From Sphingobacterium siyangense (lineage in GTDB: Bacteria; Bacteroidota; Bacteroidia; Sphingobacteriales; Sphingobacteriaceae), in assembly GCF_007830445.1 (NCBI RefSeq), contig NZ_VLKR01000017.1, positions 94,453-140,846 of the forward strand: a stretch of DNA of 46,394 nucleotides, in the 5' to 3' direction. The notes below the pieces were generated by a model that was given only the letters and a program-made list of their open reading frames with translations, had not been told where the DNA came from and ran no database searches. The translations under genes were made by a program, and so were the position numbers. This document shows positions 16,983 through 24,724 of the stretch, in pieces (positions within the stretch are counted from its first letter, which is position 1; each line of letters begins with the position of its first letter).

Positions 16983-17711
16983 TTATTTTACTTCAAGCGC
17001 TTTATATTGATCTTTTTTTGCCTGAACTCTTTCTTTTAACCAATCACACCAGGTATCAAGGCCGTCACCATTTAATGTACTGATTGTAATAACTTCCAGA
17101 TTGGGATTTACCTCGCGCGCGTCTTTCGTTACCGCATCCACGGAGAAAGGTACATATGGTAATAAATCCGCTTTGGAAACCAACATCAATTCGCTTGTTA
17201 AAAACATACGTGGGTATTTTTTTGGTTTATCATCCCCTTCTGTTGTCGCCAATAAGGTTACGCGGTAATCTTCACCCAAATCAAATGCTGATGGACACAA
17301 TAAGTTCCCGACGTTCTCAATAAACAACAGATCTATTCCTTCAATATCAATATGATCCAGGGCTTGTAAGATCATTTGTGCCTCAATATGACACATTCCT
17401 CCAGTGACAATCTGCAAGGCATTGATGCCCACATCGCGCATACGTACCGCATCGCGTTCAGTTTCTGGATCGCCCACTAAAACAGCAATATTCAAATCCT
17501 TCGACAAACGTTTTCCCGTCTCTTGCATCAAGGTTGTTTTACCTGACCCCGGAGAAGAGCATACATTGATCACACAGACATCTTTCAGTCTATCGCGGAT
17601 GGCTTTTGCGACAAAATCATTTGCTTTTAATAAATGTAGTGTTGTATTTTCACATTGAACCGAACCTACACGGTTACCTAAACTTTTAGGATTTGGAGTA
17701 TTGTCTGACAT
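16983..17711 (-). CDS. hypB: Nickel insertion GTPase HypB
   Basis: A 242-residue SIMIBI GTPase. SPGSGKTT is at 53-60, the metal-site residues are C107, H108 (GGMCH) and C139 (ENVGNLLCP), and the guanine motif is SKAD at 179-182. There is no N-terminal His-rich stretch or CxxCGC motif, so high-affinity nickel storage is absent. HypB classically loads nickel into [NiFe]-hydrogenase with HypA. No hydrogenase gene or other hyp maturation gene is present in this window, and in Helicobacter HypA/HypB also mature urease. It follows hypA by 13 bp. Confidence 0.95.
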   Translation of the reverse strand: MSDNTPNPKSLGNRVGSVQCENTTLHLLKANDFVAKAIRDRLKDVCVINVCSSPGSGKTTLMQETGKRLSKDLNIAVLVGDPETERDAVRMRDVGINALQIVTGGMCHIEAQMILQALDHIDIEGIDLLFIENVGNLLCPSAFDLGEDYRVTLLATTEGDDKPKKYPRMFLTSELMLVSKADLLPYVPFSVDAVTKDAREVNPNLEVITISTLNGDGLDTWCDWLKERVQAKKDQYKALEVK

Positions 17712-17724
17712 GATAAACGATTTT

Positions 17725-18069
17725 TTAGTCTTGTTTAAAAATTACTTTTGAAATATAGAGTTCATTTCCCTGAACAATTGTGCTGGAGGGTTGTCCGCAG
17801 TCACAGACAAATCGATGAAAATGAACAGGGAAATTTTTCTGACAATGTTCACAGTATGCAATGATATCGTTTACAACGACCTCCATTTCCATATCCTGGT
17901 ATTGCGTATTTTCAGCAATAAAAGCATCAAATGCATTTTGGATCAATACAGGCTGAACGTTGGATAACAATCCTGCTGTAACTTGAATTTTTTGAATATC
18001 ATCTACCCTAGCCTCATAATGCGAGGTCAACGTATCAAAAATATCCTTTACTATACTTAGCTCGTGCAT
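17725..18069 (-). CDS. hypA: Nickel/zinc metallochaperone HypA
   Basis: A 114-residue HypA. The N-terminal nickel site MHE (M1, H2, E3) is intact and LSIVKDIFDTL follows as in the family. The zinc domain has C73 and C76 (CEHC) and then C89 and C91 (CDCG), so the second knuckle is CxC rather than the usual CxxC. The C-terminal GNELYISKVIF strand is typical. It passes nickel with HypB. It is preceded by a small secreted protein after an 82-bp spacer and followed closely by hypB. Confidence 0.94.
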   Translation of the reverse strand: MHELSIVKDIFDTLTSHYEARVDDIQKIQVTAGLLSNVQPVLIQNAFDAFIAENTQYQDMEMEVVVNDIIAYCEHCQKNFPVHFHRFVCDCGQPSSTIVQGNELYISKVIFKQD

Positions 18070-18151
18070 TGGTATATTTTAAGAAATAAATAAATTTAGA
18101 AAAGAAATGGCAGATTTCTTTGCCTGTCTGATGTGAAGAAAAGCTTACGCC

Positions 18152-18553
18152 TTAGCATGGAATTTTGATTTGCTCAAACAGCAAAAATCGAGCTATGGGT
18201 ATAGGCTCAAGATCTAAGGTATGTTCATACCGATAGTCTTTCTGCAATGGGGATGGCAGTAGTTCATGCCAAAGCAAATCAACAGTAACCAACCAACGAT
18301 CCATTAACCAATCTTGTGCTACTTCTACGTCCATTTCCGCAACAATGGATTGAAGCGATGGGTAGAGTGAACAAAAGTGGCTATGATCTTTTGGAAAATG
18401 GGTTATACGTGAATCTCCCGCGTGTTCTGAAGGACTTTTTGAAGATAAATACGAGGATTTAAAACTATCACTTTTCAGTACAAGACTGTTTGCATTTAAA
18501 ATTTTAAATGATAATAACAGTGCTGCAAACAGAAAAATAAAGTGCTTCCACAT
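18152..18553 (-). CDS. Small secreted protein leading the hypAB operon
   Basis: A protein of no family I recognise. Starting at the ATG at 18551-18553 gives 133 residues with a good signal peptide (MWKHFIFLFAALLLSFKILNAN). The frame is open to 18616, but that start would leave only 11 bp to the shared promoter motif and would include the -7 box. It has a His-rich patch (ITHFPKDHSHFC), several Trp residues and a C-terminus LEPIPIARFLLFEQIKIPC resembling the end of the protein at 9734-10144. Being first before hypA, it may be a periplasmic metal-related or regulatory component. Confidence 0.7.
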   Translation of the reverse strand: MWKHFIFLFAALLLSFKILNANSLVLKSDSFKSSYLSSKSPSEHAGDSRITHFPKDHSHFCSLYPSLQSIVAEMDVEVAQDWLMDRWLVTVDLLWHELLPSPLQKDYRYEHTLDLEPIPIARFLLFEQIKIPC

Positions 18554-18597
18554 AGCTTTAACGTAACAAAGTATCAAAGATTCCTTTGAAACCAATA

Positions 18598-18645
18598 CAA
18601 AGTTACTACCGATCAAAGAAGAAAAAGTAGCACAAATCTTGAATT
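18598..18645 (-). promoter_or_regulatory. Promoter: TAACTTTG box plus shared 18-bp motif
   Basis: On the minus strand the 18-bp motif at 18628-18645 (plus-strand TAGCACAAATCTTGAATT) is identical to that at 10194-10211. It is followed after exactly 22 bp by TAACTTTG at 18598-18605, a perfect -7 match, 44 bp before the ATG at 18553. Identical motif and spacing at two promoters argue for one regulator. Confidence 0.65.
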
Positions 18646-18802
18646 TTATTTCACAAAATAGGAAACACCCAAAGAAAATTCCATAATTCTATATATATTA
18701 AATTAAAATTTGGTTAAAGTGAGATTAAAATGATATTAGAGGCAAAAATTGGGTATTTTTTGTCGCAGCTAAATACAAAATATTTTCTCCAATAGCAAAA
18801 TC
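18646..18802. other. AT-rich intergenic spacer
   Basis: Together with the promoter above, this separates the small secreted protein (start 18553) from the katG terminator. I see no further gene, repeat or clear promoter in it. Confidence 0.6.
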
Positions 18803-18834
18803 ATAAAAAGCCAGCCTCGATAGGAGACTGGCTT
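18803..18834 (-). terminator. Rho-independent terminator of katG
   Basis: AAGCCAG / CTGGCTT arms (18808-18814, 18828-18834) with an inner CTC/GAG extension form a hairpin. Read on the minus strand it is followed by a run of five T. It lies 24 bp after the katG stop. Confidence 0.85.
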
Positions 18835-18858
18835 CTTGAACGGCTTAATTTTTATTCA

Positions 18859-21138
18859 TTAGCGATGCAAATCGAAGCGATCCAGCTCCATCACTTTATT
18901 CCACGCCTTCACAAAATCTTGTACAAATTTTTCGTTTGCATCGGCACTACCATATATTTCGGCAACGGCTCTTAGTTCAGCATTTGAACCAAAAACAAGG
19001 TCTGCTCTTCCTGCTTCCCATTTTTTAATACCAGTTTTACGATCTGATCCTTCAAAAACTTCCCGATCCGGAGAGATTGCTTTCCAAACTGTTCCCATAT
19101 CCAATAGATTAACAAAAAAGTCATTGGTCAGTTGGCCAGGTCGGTCAGTCATTACGCCTAGTTGAGAACCATCAAAATTGGCTTGAAGAACACGCATCCC
19201 GCCAATAAGGACAGTCAATTCAGGAACCGATAAGGTCAGCAACTGCGCCCTATCAATCAATAACGATTCCGTAGACACGGTATAAGCCCCTTTGCGATAG
19301 TTTCTGAATCCATCCGCAATCGGCTCAAGATAACCCATTGATTCTACATCAGTCTGTTCCTGTGTCGCATCCATACGCCCAGGACGGAACGGTACTTTGA
19401 TATCATGCCCAGCAGCACGAGCTGCCTGCTCTATCGCGGCAACACCGCCCAAGACAATTAAGTCTGCCAATGAGATCTTCTTTCCGCCCTGTTGTTTTCC
19501 ATTAAAATCCTGCTGAATCTGCTCCAGCGCAGTAAGAACTTTTTGCAATTGTGCTGGATTATTAACTTGCCAATACCGCTGCGGAGCCAGACGAATTCGA
19601 GCACCATTTGCACCACCTCTCATATCCGACCCACGGAATGTAGAAGCTGACGCCCAAGCCGTCGTTACGAGCTCGGCAGAGCTTAGTCCCGCCTTCAATA
19701 GGGCGGATTTCAATGTACTAATGTCATCCGCATCGACCAAAACATGATCGACAGCCGGTATAGGATCTTGCCACAATAATTCCTCAGCAGGAACTTCGGC
19801 ACCTAAATAACGCTCTCTTGGCCCCAAATCACGGTGGGTTAACTTAAACCAGGCACGAGAAAATGCATCAGCAAACGCATCTTGATCTTCGTAAAATTTA
19901 CGCGAGATCTTTTCATAGATTGGATCAAAACGCAACGATAAATCTGTCGTCAGCATCGTTGGTCTGCGCTTTTTATTTGGATCAAAAGGATCTGGAACAT
20001 TCGAATCGGCGCCTTTGGCGACCCATTGGTGTGCCCCTGCTGGGCTTTTTGTCAATTCCCATTCATGCTCAAACAGATTCTTAAAAAAGAGGTTGGTCCA
20101 TTCCGTTGGTTTTTGTGTCCAAATGACCTCCAGTCCACTAGTAATTGCATCAGCACCTACTCCACTGCCGTAAGTACTTTTCCAACCTAATCCTTGTTGT
20201 TCTATACCGGCAGCTTCAGGCTCTTTTCCGACATTGTCGGCAGGTCCAGCTCCGTGAGTTTTTCCAAAAGTATGCCCACCTGCAATCAAAGCGACAGTTT
20301 CCTCATCATCCATAGCCATCCGACCAAAAGTATCTCGTATATCTTTTGCAGCCGCTATAGGATCAGGGTTTCCATCCGGTCCTTCTGGATTAACATAAAT
20401 TAACCCCATCTGTACCGCTGCCAACGGTTTTTCAAGATTACGTGAGTGTTGCTTACCATCTGCATTATCATCGGCAGACAAAACACCATGTGCTTCAACT
20501 ACGCCTTCTGAACCATGTGCATAACGAATATCACCGCCTAACCATGTTGTTTCAGAGCCCCAATATACATCCAATTCTGGTTCAAAAGCATCCACACGCC
20601 CACCGGAATAACCAAAAGTTTTGAAGCCCATAGACTCCAAAGCGACGTTACCGGTTAAGATCAATAAATCTGCCCAGGAGATATTTTTACCATATTTTTG
20701 TTTGATAGGCCACAACAGGCGACGCGCTTTATCTAAGCTCACATTATCAGGCCAGCTATTCAAGGGTGCAAAACGTTGCTGACCAGACCCAGCTCCGCCT
20801 CGACCATCGCTTACCCGATAGGTACCGGCACTATGCCAAGCCATCCGGATGAATAATGGTCCATAATGACCAAAATCTGCCGGCCACCAATCCTGTGAAT
20901 CGGTCATCAATGCATGCAAATCTTTTTTTACAGCTTCTAAATCCAACTGCTTAAATGCTTCTGCATAATCAAAGCCTTCGTCCATCGGATTTGACTTGCT
21001 CGCATGTTGTCTCAACAGATCTACACGAAGTCTATTTGGCCACCAATCCTGATTCTGAGTTCCCCCTCCCGCAACGGCGTTGCGCATAGTACCATTGTGA
21101 AATGGGCATTTGCTAATGTCTTTTTCGTTGTTGTCCAT
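18859..21138 (-). CDS. katG: Catalase-peroxidase KatG
   Basis: A 759-residue bifunctional haem catalase-peroxidase starting MDNNEKDISKCPFHNG. The frame is open to 21225, but KatG proteins begin with this CPF segment. The distal site is R98, W101, H102 (RMAWHSAGTYR). The Met-Tyr-Trp cross-link is W101, Y248 (GLIYVNPEG) and M274 (FGRMAMDDEE). The proximal haem ligand is H289 (GGHTFGKTHGAG). The degenerate C-terminal peroxidase domain is present, so the protein is full length. It degrades hydrogen peroxide in the cytoplasm. It is monocistronic with its own terminator. Confidence 0.98.
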   Translation of the reverse strand: MDNNEKDISKCPFHNGTMRNAVAGGGTQNQDWWPNRLRVDLLRQHASKSNPMDEGFDYAEAFKQLDLEAVKKDLHALMTDSQDWWPADFGHYGPLFIRMAWHSAGTYRVSDGRGGAGSGQQRFAPLNSWPDNVSLDKARRLLWPIKQKYGKNISWADLLILTGNVALESMGFKTFGYSGGRVDAFEPELDVYWGSETTWLGGDIRYAHGSEGVVEAHGVLSADDNADGKQHSRNLEKPLAAVQMGLIYVNPEGPDGNPDPIAAAKDIRDTFGRMAMDDEETVALIAGGHTFGKTHGAGPADNVGKEPEAAGIEQQGLGWKSTYGSGVGADAITSGLEVIWTQKPTEWTNLFFKNLFEHEWELTKSPAGAHQWVAKGADSNVPDPFDPNKKRRPTMLTTDLSLRFDPIYEKISRKFYEDQDAFADAFSRAWFKLTHRDLGPRERYLGAEVPAEELLWQDPIPAVDHVLVDADDISTLKSALLKAGLSSAELVTTAWASASTFRGSDMRGGANGARIRLAPQRYWQVNNPAQLQKVLTALEQIQQDFNGKQQGGKKISLADLIVLGGVAAIEQAARAAGHDIKVPFRPGRMDATQEQTDVESMGYLEPIADGFRNYRKGAYTVSTESLLIDRAQLLTLSVPELTVLIGGMRVLQANFDGSQLGVMTDRPGQLTNDFFVNLLDMGTVWKAISPDREVFEGSDRKTGIKKWEAGRADLVFGSNAELRAVAEIYGSADANEKFVQDFVKAWNKVMELDRFDLHR

Positions 21139-21333
21139 ATGAAAAGAAAGTTTATTTATATAATACCTTAAGTGATCAAATTGTTTGACTTCCACTTTCA
21201 TAAAATTACATAAATGCACTACCACTTGTACATCGAATGATTTGATACACTATAATCAAAATCTATATACACCATTATCAGATATATAAAAACTTGAAAA
21301 TCATCTTTTAGCGAGACTCCAGAAAACGCGGAT

Positions 21334-21350
21334 TTTTAGCATTGCTAAAA
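21334..21350. promoter_or_regulatory. 17-bp palindrome, possible operator
   Basis: TTTTAGCA and TGCTAAAA flank a single T, forming a perfect dyad in the region between divergent katG and the DUF4126 gene. It lies 54 bp before the preferred DUF4126 start. Its size and symmetry suit a dimeric repressor, but the regulator is unknown. Confidence 0.45.
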
Positions 21351-21404
21351 CAAAAGCCATTCTTTTATTATTCTACAATTAGGTTGTATCAAAAAATATT
21401 GGCC

Positions 21405-21989
21405 ATGAGTGAACTTTCTACATTTTTGGTGAGTGCTTTTATAGGAGTGAGTTTGGCGGCAGCCACTGGCTTCCGGATTTTCATGCCCTTATTTTTATTG
21501 AGTCTTGGCTGTCGGCTGGAATTGTTCCAAGTTGGCAATGAATTAGCCTGGGCGGGTTCACCGCTTGTTTTAGCAGCAACAAGTATAGCCATGATTTTGG
21601 AAATAGCGGGGTATTACATCCCTTTTATAGACAACATATTGGACAGCCTATCCATCCCCTTAGCAACCATAGCCGGTACTTTACTTTTCGCTATACAGTT
21701 TACAGATATTTCTCCTTTTTTCCGCTGGGCTATGGCCATAATCGCCGGTGGCGGTACTGCAGCAACCATTAGCACGGCCCTGGCAGGCACCCGAGCTGCC
21801 TCTTCGATAGGAACGGCCGGTTTTGGTAATTTTATGATTTCGACAATGGAAACCATCGGTTCTACGATCTTAACTATACTCGCCATATTTGTGCCTTTTA
21901 TGGCTATAATCGTTGTTATTGGCTTGTTTTACTTCTTTTGGCGATTTGGTAGAGAACAACTACATAAAAAACTTAAAAGAACTGAATAG
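21405..21989 (+). CDS. DUF4126 family membrane protein
   Basis: A 194-residue polytopic membrane protein starting MSELSTFLVSAFIGVSLAAATGFRIFMPLF, the typical opening of DUF4126. The open frame reaches back to 21342, but that start falls inside a palindrome and adds residues unlike the family. There are about five hydrophobic segments. The glycine/alanine-rich stretch IIAGGGTAATISTALAGTRAASS is also characteristic. Function of the family is unknown. It is divergent from katG, which does not by itself imply a link to oxidative stress. Confidence 0.82.
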   Translation: MSELSTFLVSAFIGVSLAAATGFRIFMPLFLLSLGCRLELFQVGNELAWAGSPLVLAATSIAMILEIAGYYIPFIDNILDSLSIPLATIAGTLLFAIQFTDISPFFRWAMAIIAGGGTAATISTALAGTRAASSIGTAGFGNFMISTMETIGSTILTILAIFVPFMAIIVVIGLFYFFWRFGREQLHKKLKRTE

Positions 21990-22200
21990 CTGTCATAACA
22001 TCTAAATAAACTTGACACAGCGCTATACAAGCTACAATAACAGCAAGCCTCACCTACACAGGCAGAAGCCAATTTAGCAGATGCACAAACCAACTAGGAA
22101 TATTGTCTCCATCTTAATAGACATAAGCTGATCAATATCTGCATAAAATCATAATCCCTAACCTTTATACCTGTCAATCAAACGAAGATATGATGGTAAT
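21990..22200. other. Non-coding spacer after DUF4126
   Basis: AT-rich sequence with no gene, terminator or clear promoter that I can support. It leads into the repeat element at 22201-22334. Confidence 0.6.
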
Positions 22201-22334
22201 CAAATTATACCTTTCAACAGTACTTGTTCAGTGCTTGTTCAGTGTTTGCTCAGTGATTACTCAGTGTAGACTGAATAAATAGTGACTAATTACTGTCTAA
22301 AAACTGATTAAAAATTGTTATTAGGTATAATTTG
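22201..22334. repeat. 134-bp element: 12-bp inverted ends around 11-bp tandem repeats
   Basis: CAAATTATACCT at 22201-22212 is the exact reverse complement of AGGTATAATTTG at 22323-22334. Between them are four 11-bp tandem units at 22223-22266: CTTGTTCAGTG, CTTGTTCAGTG, TTTGCTCAGTG and ATTACTCAGTG. These are followed by AT-rich DNA with further ACTG words. The layout resembles a small non-autonomous mobile element or a dispersed intergenic repeat. No target-site duplication is evident. Confidence 0.6.
22223..22266. repeat. Four 11-bp tandem repeats
   Basis: Units share the core (T/C)TCAGTG and begin at 22223, 22234, 22245 and 22256. The first two are identical and the later two diverge at the 5' side. 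Confidence 0.85.
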
Positions 22335-22401
22335 GTATTAGTTTTTTTCCATTTAGTAAATATATATGCTGCTTTGGGTGGAGGCCGGAGGTAAACCATA
22401 A

Positions 22402-22435
22402 AAAAAGGACAGCAAAATTCGATGCTGTCCTTTTT
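22402..22435. terminator. Strong bidirectional hairpin terminator
   Basis: A perfect 13-bp stem (AAAAAGGACAGCA / TGCTGTCCTTTTT) with an 8-base loop gives a T-run on either strand. It most likely ends the minus-strand hsp20 transcript, whose stop is 85 bp away. A short open minus-strand tail ending in TAA at 22448-22450 precedes it, too short to call a gene. Confidence 0.85.
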
Positions 22436-22520
22436 CAAAATTAGCCCTTATGCTGATTTAAGTTTACGCACATAAGCAACCTTTACTTTGATGTGCGCCC
22501 AAATCAAAAACTGGCTTTTA

Positions 22521-22976
22521 CTAATCAATAGCAACTTCTTGTGGTCGTATTACTTTTTCAAGATCTTTTGGAAGAATGACAGTCAATACCCCATCCTCGA
22601 AGCTCGCATGCACATTATCTGTAAGCACTTGTTCATTCAATTGGAATTCACGTTCAAATGCCATTCCATCGTACTCTTTATAAATATAATCTATGGCATT
22701 GTCCTGTGCATTCTCTGTACATGAAATTTTTAGTATTCCGTCATTTATACTGACTTGGAATTGTTCCTTCTTACGGCCAGCAGCAAAAAGCTGTACTTCA
22801 TAGAATTCTTGATTCTCTACAATATTTACAGGAACAGATTGCTGTCCGCCACCACTGTGTGCGGTTTCACTTTCAAAAAAATGTTGTTGAAATTTTTCAA
22901 AACGGTCTTTAAAATGTTGTCCGCAAAATTTGTTATGATTTGAATATCCTCTGGTATAATGATCTCTTTTAAACAT
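22521..22976 (-). CDS. Hsp20 / alpha-crystallin small heat-shock protein
   Basis: A 151-residue small heat-shock chaperone. An N-terminal arm rich in Phe, His and Gln (about 1-45) is followed by the alpha-crystallin domain (about 48-140), with the family signature ASFEDGVLTVILPK near its end. The C-terminal tail VIRPQEVAID replaces the usual IxI motif with a less obvious one. It would hold unfolding proteins in a soluble state. It lies downstream of two small membrane proteins and a sigma factor on the same strand, with gaps that allow separate promoters. Confidence 0.93.
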   Translation of the reverse strand: MFKRDHYTRGYSNHNKFCGQHFKDRFEKFQQHFFESETAHSGGGQQSVPVNIVENQEFYEVQLFAAGRKKEQFQVSINDGILKISCTENAQDNAIDYIYKEYDGMAFEREFQLNEQVLTDNVHASFEDGVLTVILPKDLEKVIRPQEVAID

Positions 22977-23052
22977 GTCTTTAATTTTTAATATTGAATA
23001 ATACGTTGAACTAATACATGACGAATTGCTTCGTCTTTGCAGTTTTTTAACC

Positions 23053-23346
23053 TTAATAAACGGGAACTATCGTTGCTTTCCTAGCACGTTTTTGTCCTTG
23101 TAATGGTACGATAGCGACCGCAGTGTTGTAATGACGGTGAACATTCGGATATACCGGAGTCCTATCCATTTTGAATGCTTGTCTATCTCTCCTACGCATT
23201 CTTGCTGCCGCGAAGCTTCCTATTCCGAAGAGAACTGTCCCAAACAATAAGAGTTTAAAGATCGTCCCAATAATCAAGGTTGCTAATCCAGCTATTGCCG
23301 TAAGCACAATCAGGCGAGGCAATATAAATCGAAGTTTATTTTTCAT
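23053..23346 (-). CDS. Small membrane protein of unknown function
   Basis: A 97-residue protein with one or two hydrophobic segments (LIVLTAIAGLATLIIGTIFKLLLFGTVLFGIGSF, about 12-46). A strongly basic patch ARMRRRDRQAFK and a soluble tail follow. No family is recognised. It lies between hsp20 (76 bp away) and the terminator at 23517-23547. Confidence 0.6.
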   Translation of the reverse strand: MKNKLRFILPRLIVLTAIAGLATLIIGTIFKLLLFGTVLFGIGSFAAARMRRRDRQAFKMDRTPVYPNVHRHYNTAVAIVPLQGQKRARKATIVPVY

Positions 23347-23516
23347 TTGAATACATCTTTTTTGTAAAATGGTTGCTGGCTTCCTCCATTTTCATCTGAT
23401 TGAAAACGACATTCTCCTTGACCATTCGTATTTTGTAACTAATTATTATGCTGTCCAACATCCATTCTGACAGAACATCGCGTTCTGCTATTCCCTTAGA
23501 ATCAGGATACCGGCAT

Positions 23517-23547
23517 AAAAAAAGGCGCCTTTATAGAAGAAGACGCC
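23517..23547 (-). terminator. Terminator after the sigma-factor operon
   Basis: GGCGCCTT at 23524-23531 pairs with AAGACGCC at 23540-23547 (one G-T wobble). On the minus strand the stem is followed by seven T. It lies 37 bp after the stop of the 112-residue membrane protein. Confidence 0.8.
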
Positions 23548-23584
23548 CAACAACAGTTTTTACTTTAAAATTTTTATTCTTTTT

Positions 23585-23923
23585 TTAGAATCCACATCGT
23601 CCTCCAAAACGACGCTTCCATTCTGCCCTCAAACGCTCCCTTTCCTCATCGGAAAGATCTTCTCCTTTTTCCATCTGACGCGGAAAACCTTTTCGAAATC
23701 TCCCCCCTCCAGGTTTACCAAAACCCCTGCCGAACAGAATTCTTGACAAAACAAAGAGTCCCAATGCCTGCCAATAGGTAATTGTTTTTAAATTGAAAAT
23801 ATCAACCATTAATGTATTCCATAAATATTGTAGTAAGGCTACCAACAAAAAAACACCAATGGTAATAGCGACAAACATAAAAGCGAATTTACCCTTCCGC
23901 TGTCTATTCATTCTTCCATTCAT
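23585..23923 (-). CDS. Small membrane protein co-transcribed with a sigma factor
   Basis: A 112-residue protein with two predicted transmembrane segments (FMFVAITIGVFLLVALLQYLW and YWQALGLFVLSRILFG). A Gly/Arg-rich linker follows, then a charged helix GEDLSDEERERLRAEWKRRFGGRCGF. It starts 12 bp after the sigma-factor stop, so the two are one operon, and a terminator follows it. It could modulate the sigma factor, but no anti-sigma zinc motif is present. Unknown function. Confidence 0.7.
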   Translation of the reverse strand: MNGRMNRQRKGKFAFMFVAITIGVFLLVALLQYLWNTLMVDIFNLKTITYWQALGLFVLSRILFGRGFGKPGGGRFRKGFPRQMEKGEDLSDEERERLRAEWKRRFGGRCGF

Positions 23924-23935
23924 AGCTTAATCCTT

Positions 23936-24517
23936 TTAAAATTTTAATTCTTCATACAAACTTCGCAACCGTACCCGCAGGTGCTTCACGGCATACCCTT
24001 TTCGACTGATAATCGTCTTGAGGTTCTCATTTTCCATAACGGCAATTTCTTGAAGTGTTTTCTCTTCCAGCTCATTCAGCACAAAAACCCGACGCTGCTT
24101 CTCCGGCAATTCCTCCAATGCTTTCATCAGCTCATCCCAAAAAATATCCTTAAATAATTTTAGCTCGGGATTATTGGAGTCGTCGGCCAAAAGGAACTGA
24201 CGAATAGGGAAAGTACTTTCACTATCATCATCACCTGCTATCATATCATCAAGTGATTCATTTTTCTTTTTCCGATAACTATCGGTAATCTTATTCCGTG
24301 TGACAGCATAGAGCCATGCTCCCGCATTCTCCAGTTCGTCCATATTGGTCAAACGGCTAAATTGATACCAGACTTCCTGTAAGATATCTTCTGCATCCTC
24401 CGTTTTCTTTACTTTCCCCTTAACAAAACGTAGCAGTTGACTTCCATAAGTCTTAACGATATCCGTAAATGATCTGGAATTTTTTTCTGCCATATGATTT
24501 TGGTATGCAATGTCCAT
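23936..24517 (-). CDS. ECF-type RNA polymerase sigma factor
   Basis: A 193-residue sigma-70 family protein; the ATG at 24493 (MAEKNSRSF) would shorten it by eight residues and is equally plausible. Region 2 is seen in EDAEDILQEVWYQFSRL and GAWLYAVTRNKITDSYRKKK. Region 4 is ALEELPEKQRRVFVLNELEEKTLQEIAVMENENLKTIISRKGYAVKHLR. It would direct polymerase to a small regulon, perhaps membrane or stress genes, judging by its neighbours. It has an insertion rich in Asp/Ser between the two regions. No classical anti-sigma gene is adjacent. Confidence 0.92.
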   Translation of the reverse strand: MDIAYQNHMAEKNSRSFTDIVKTYGSQLLRFVKGKVKKTEDAEDILQEVWYQFSRLTNMDELENAGAWLYAVTRNKITDSYRKKKNESLDDMIAGDDDSESTFPIRQFLLADDSNNPELKLFKDIFWDELMKALEELPEKQRRVFVLNELEEKTLQEIAVMENENLKTIISRKGYAVKHLRVRLRSLYEELKF

Positions 24518-24724
24518 AGCAGCATAGACGAACTAGTCGAACTTTTACTTTAAATTATTTTCAAGGATCTACTTTCTTGCTGACTTCCAACGGATGAACA
24601 ACATCACACATTCTTTTTTCGTCGTCTTTCGTATACGCTTTGTTCGCATAAATATACTAGATAATCAGCTAATAGGCTATGCTTTCTATACACTTTATGC
24701 AACATAAAAAAGTAGTTCCATGGT

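Noticed and set aside
16983..18069. hypAB as part of a hydrogenase locus
   Set aside because: No hydrogenase subunit or hypCDEF gene is present in the window; the neighbours are all urease or nickel-import genes.
21139..21225. Extended N-terminus of KatG
   Set aside because: Residues before MDNNEKD are unlike the family, and the region should carry the katG promoter.
22223..22266. CRISPR array
   Set aside because: The 11-bp units are directly adjacent without spacers and there are no cas genes in the window.
22448..22520. Short minus-strand open tail (ending KVAYVRKLKSA) directly before the terminator at 22402-22435
   Set aside because: Protein-like and well placed, but it has no start codon and overlaps the end of hsp20 in another frame. 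It could be a gene remnant; not enough to call.
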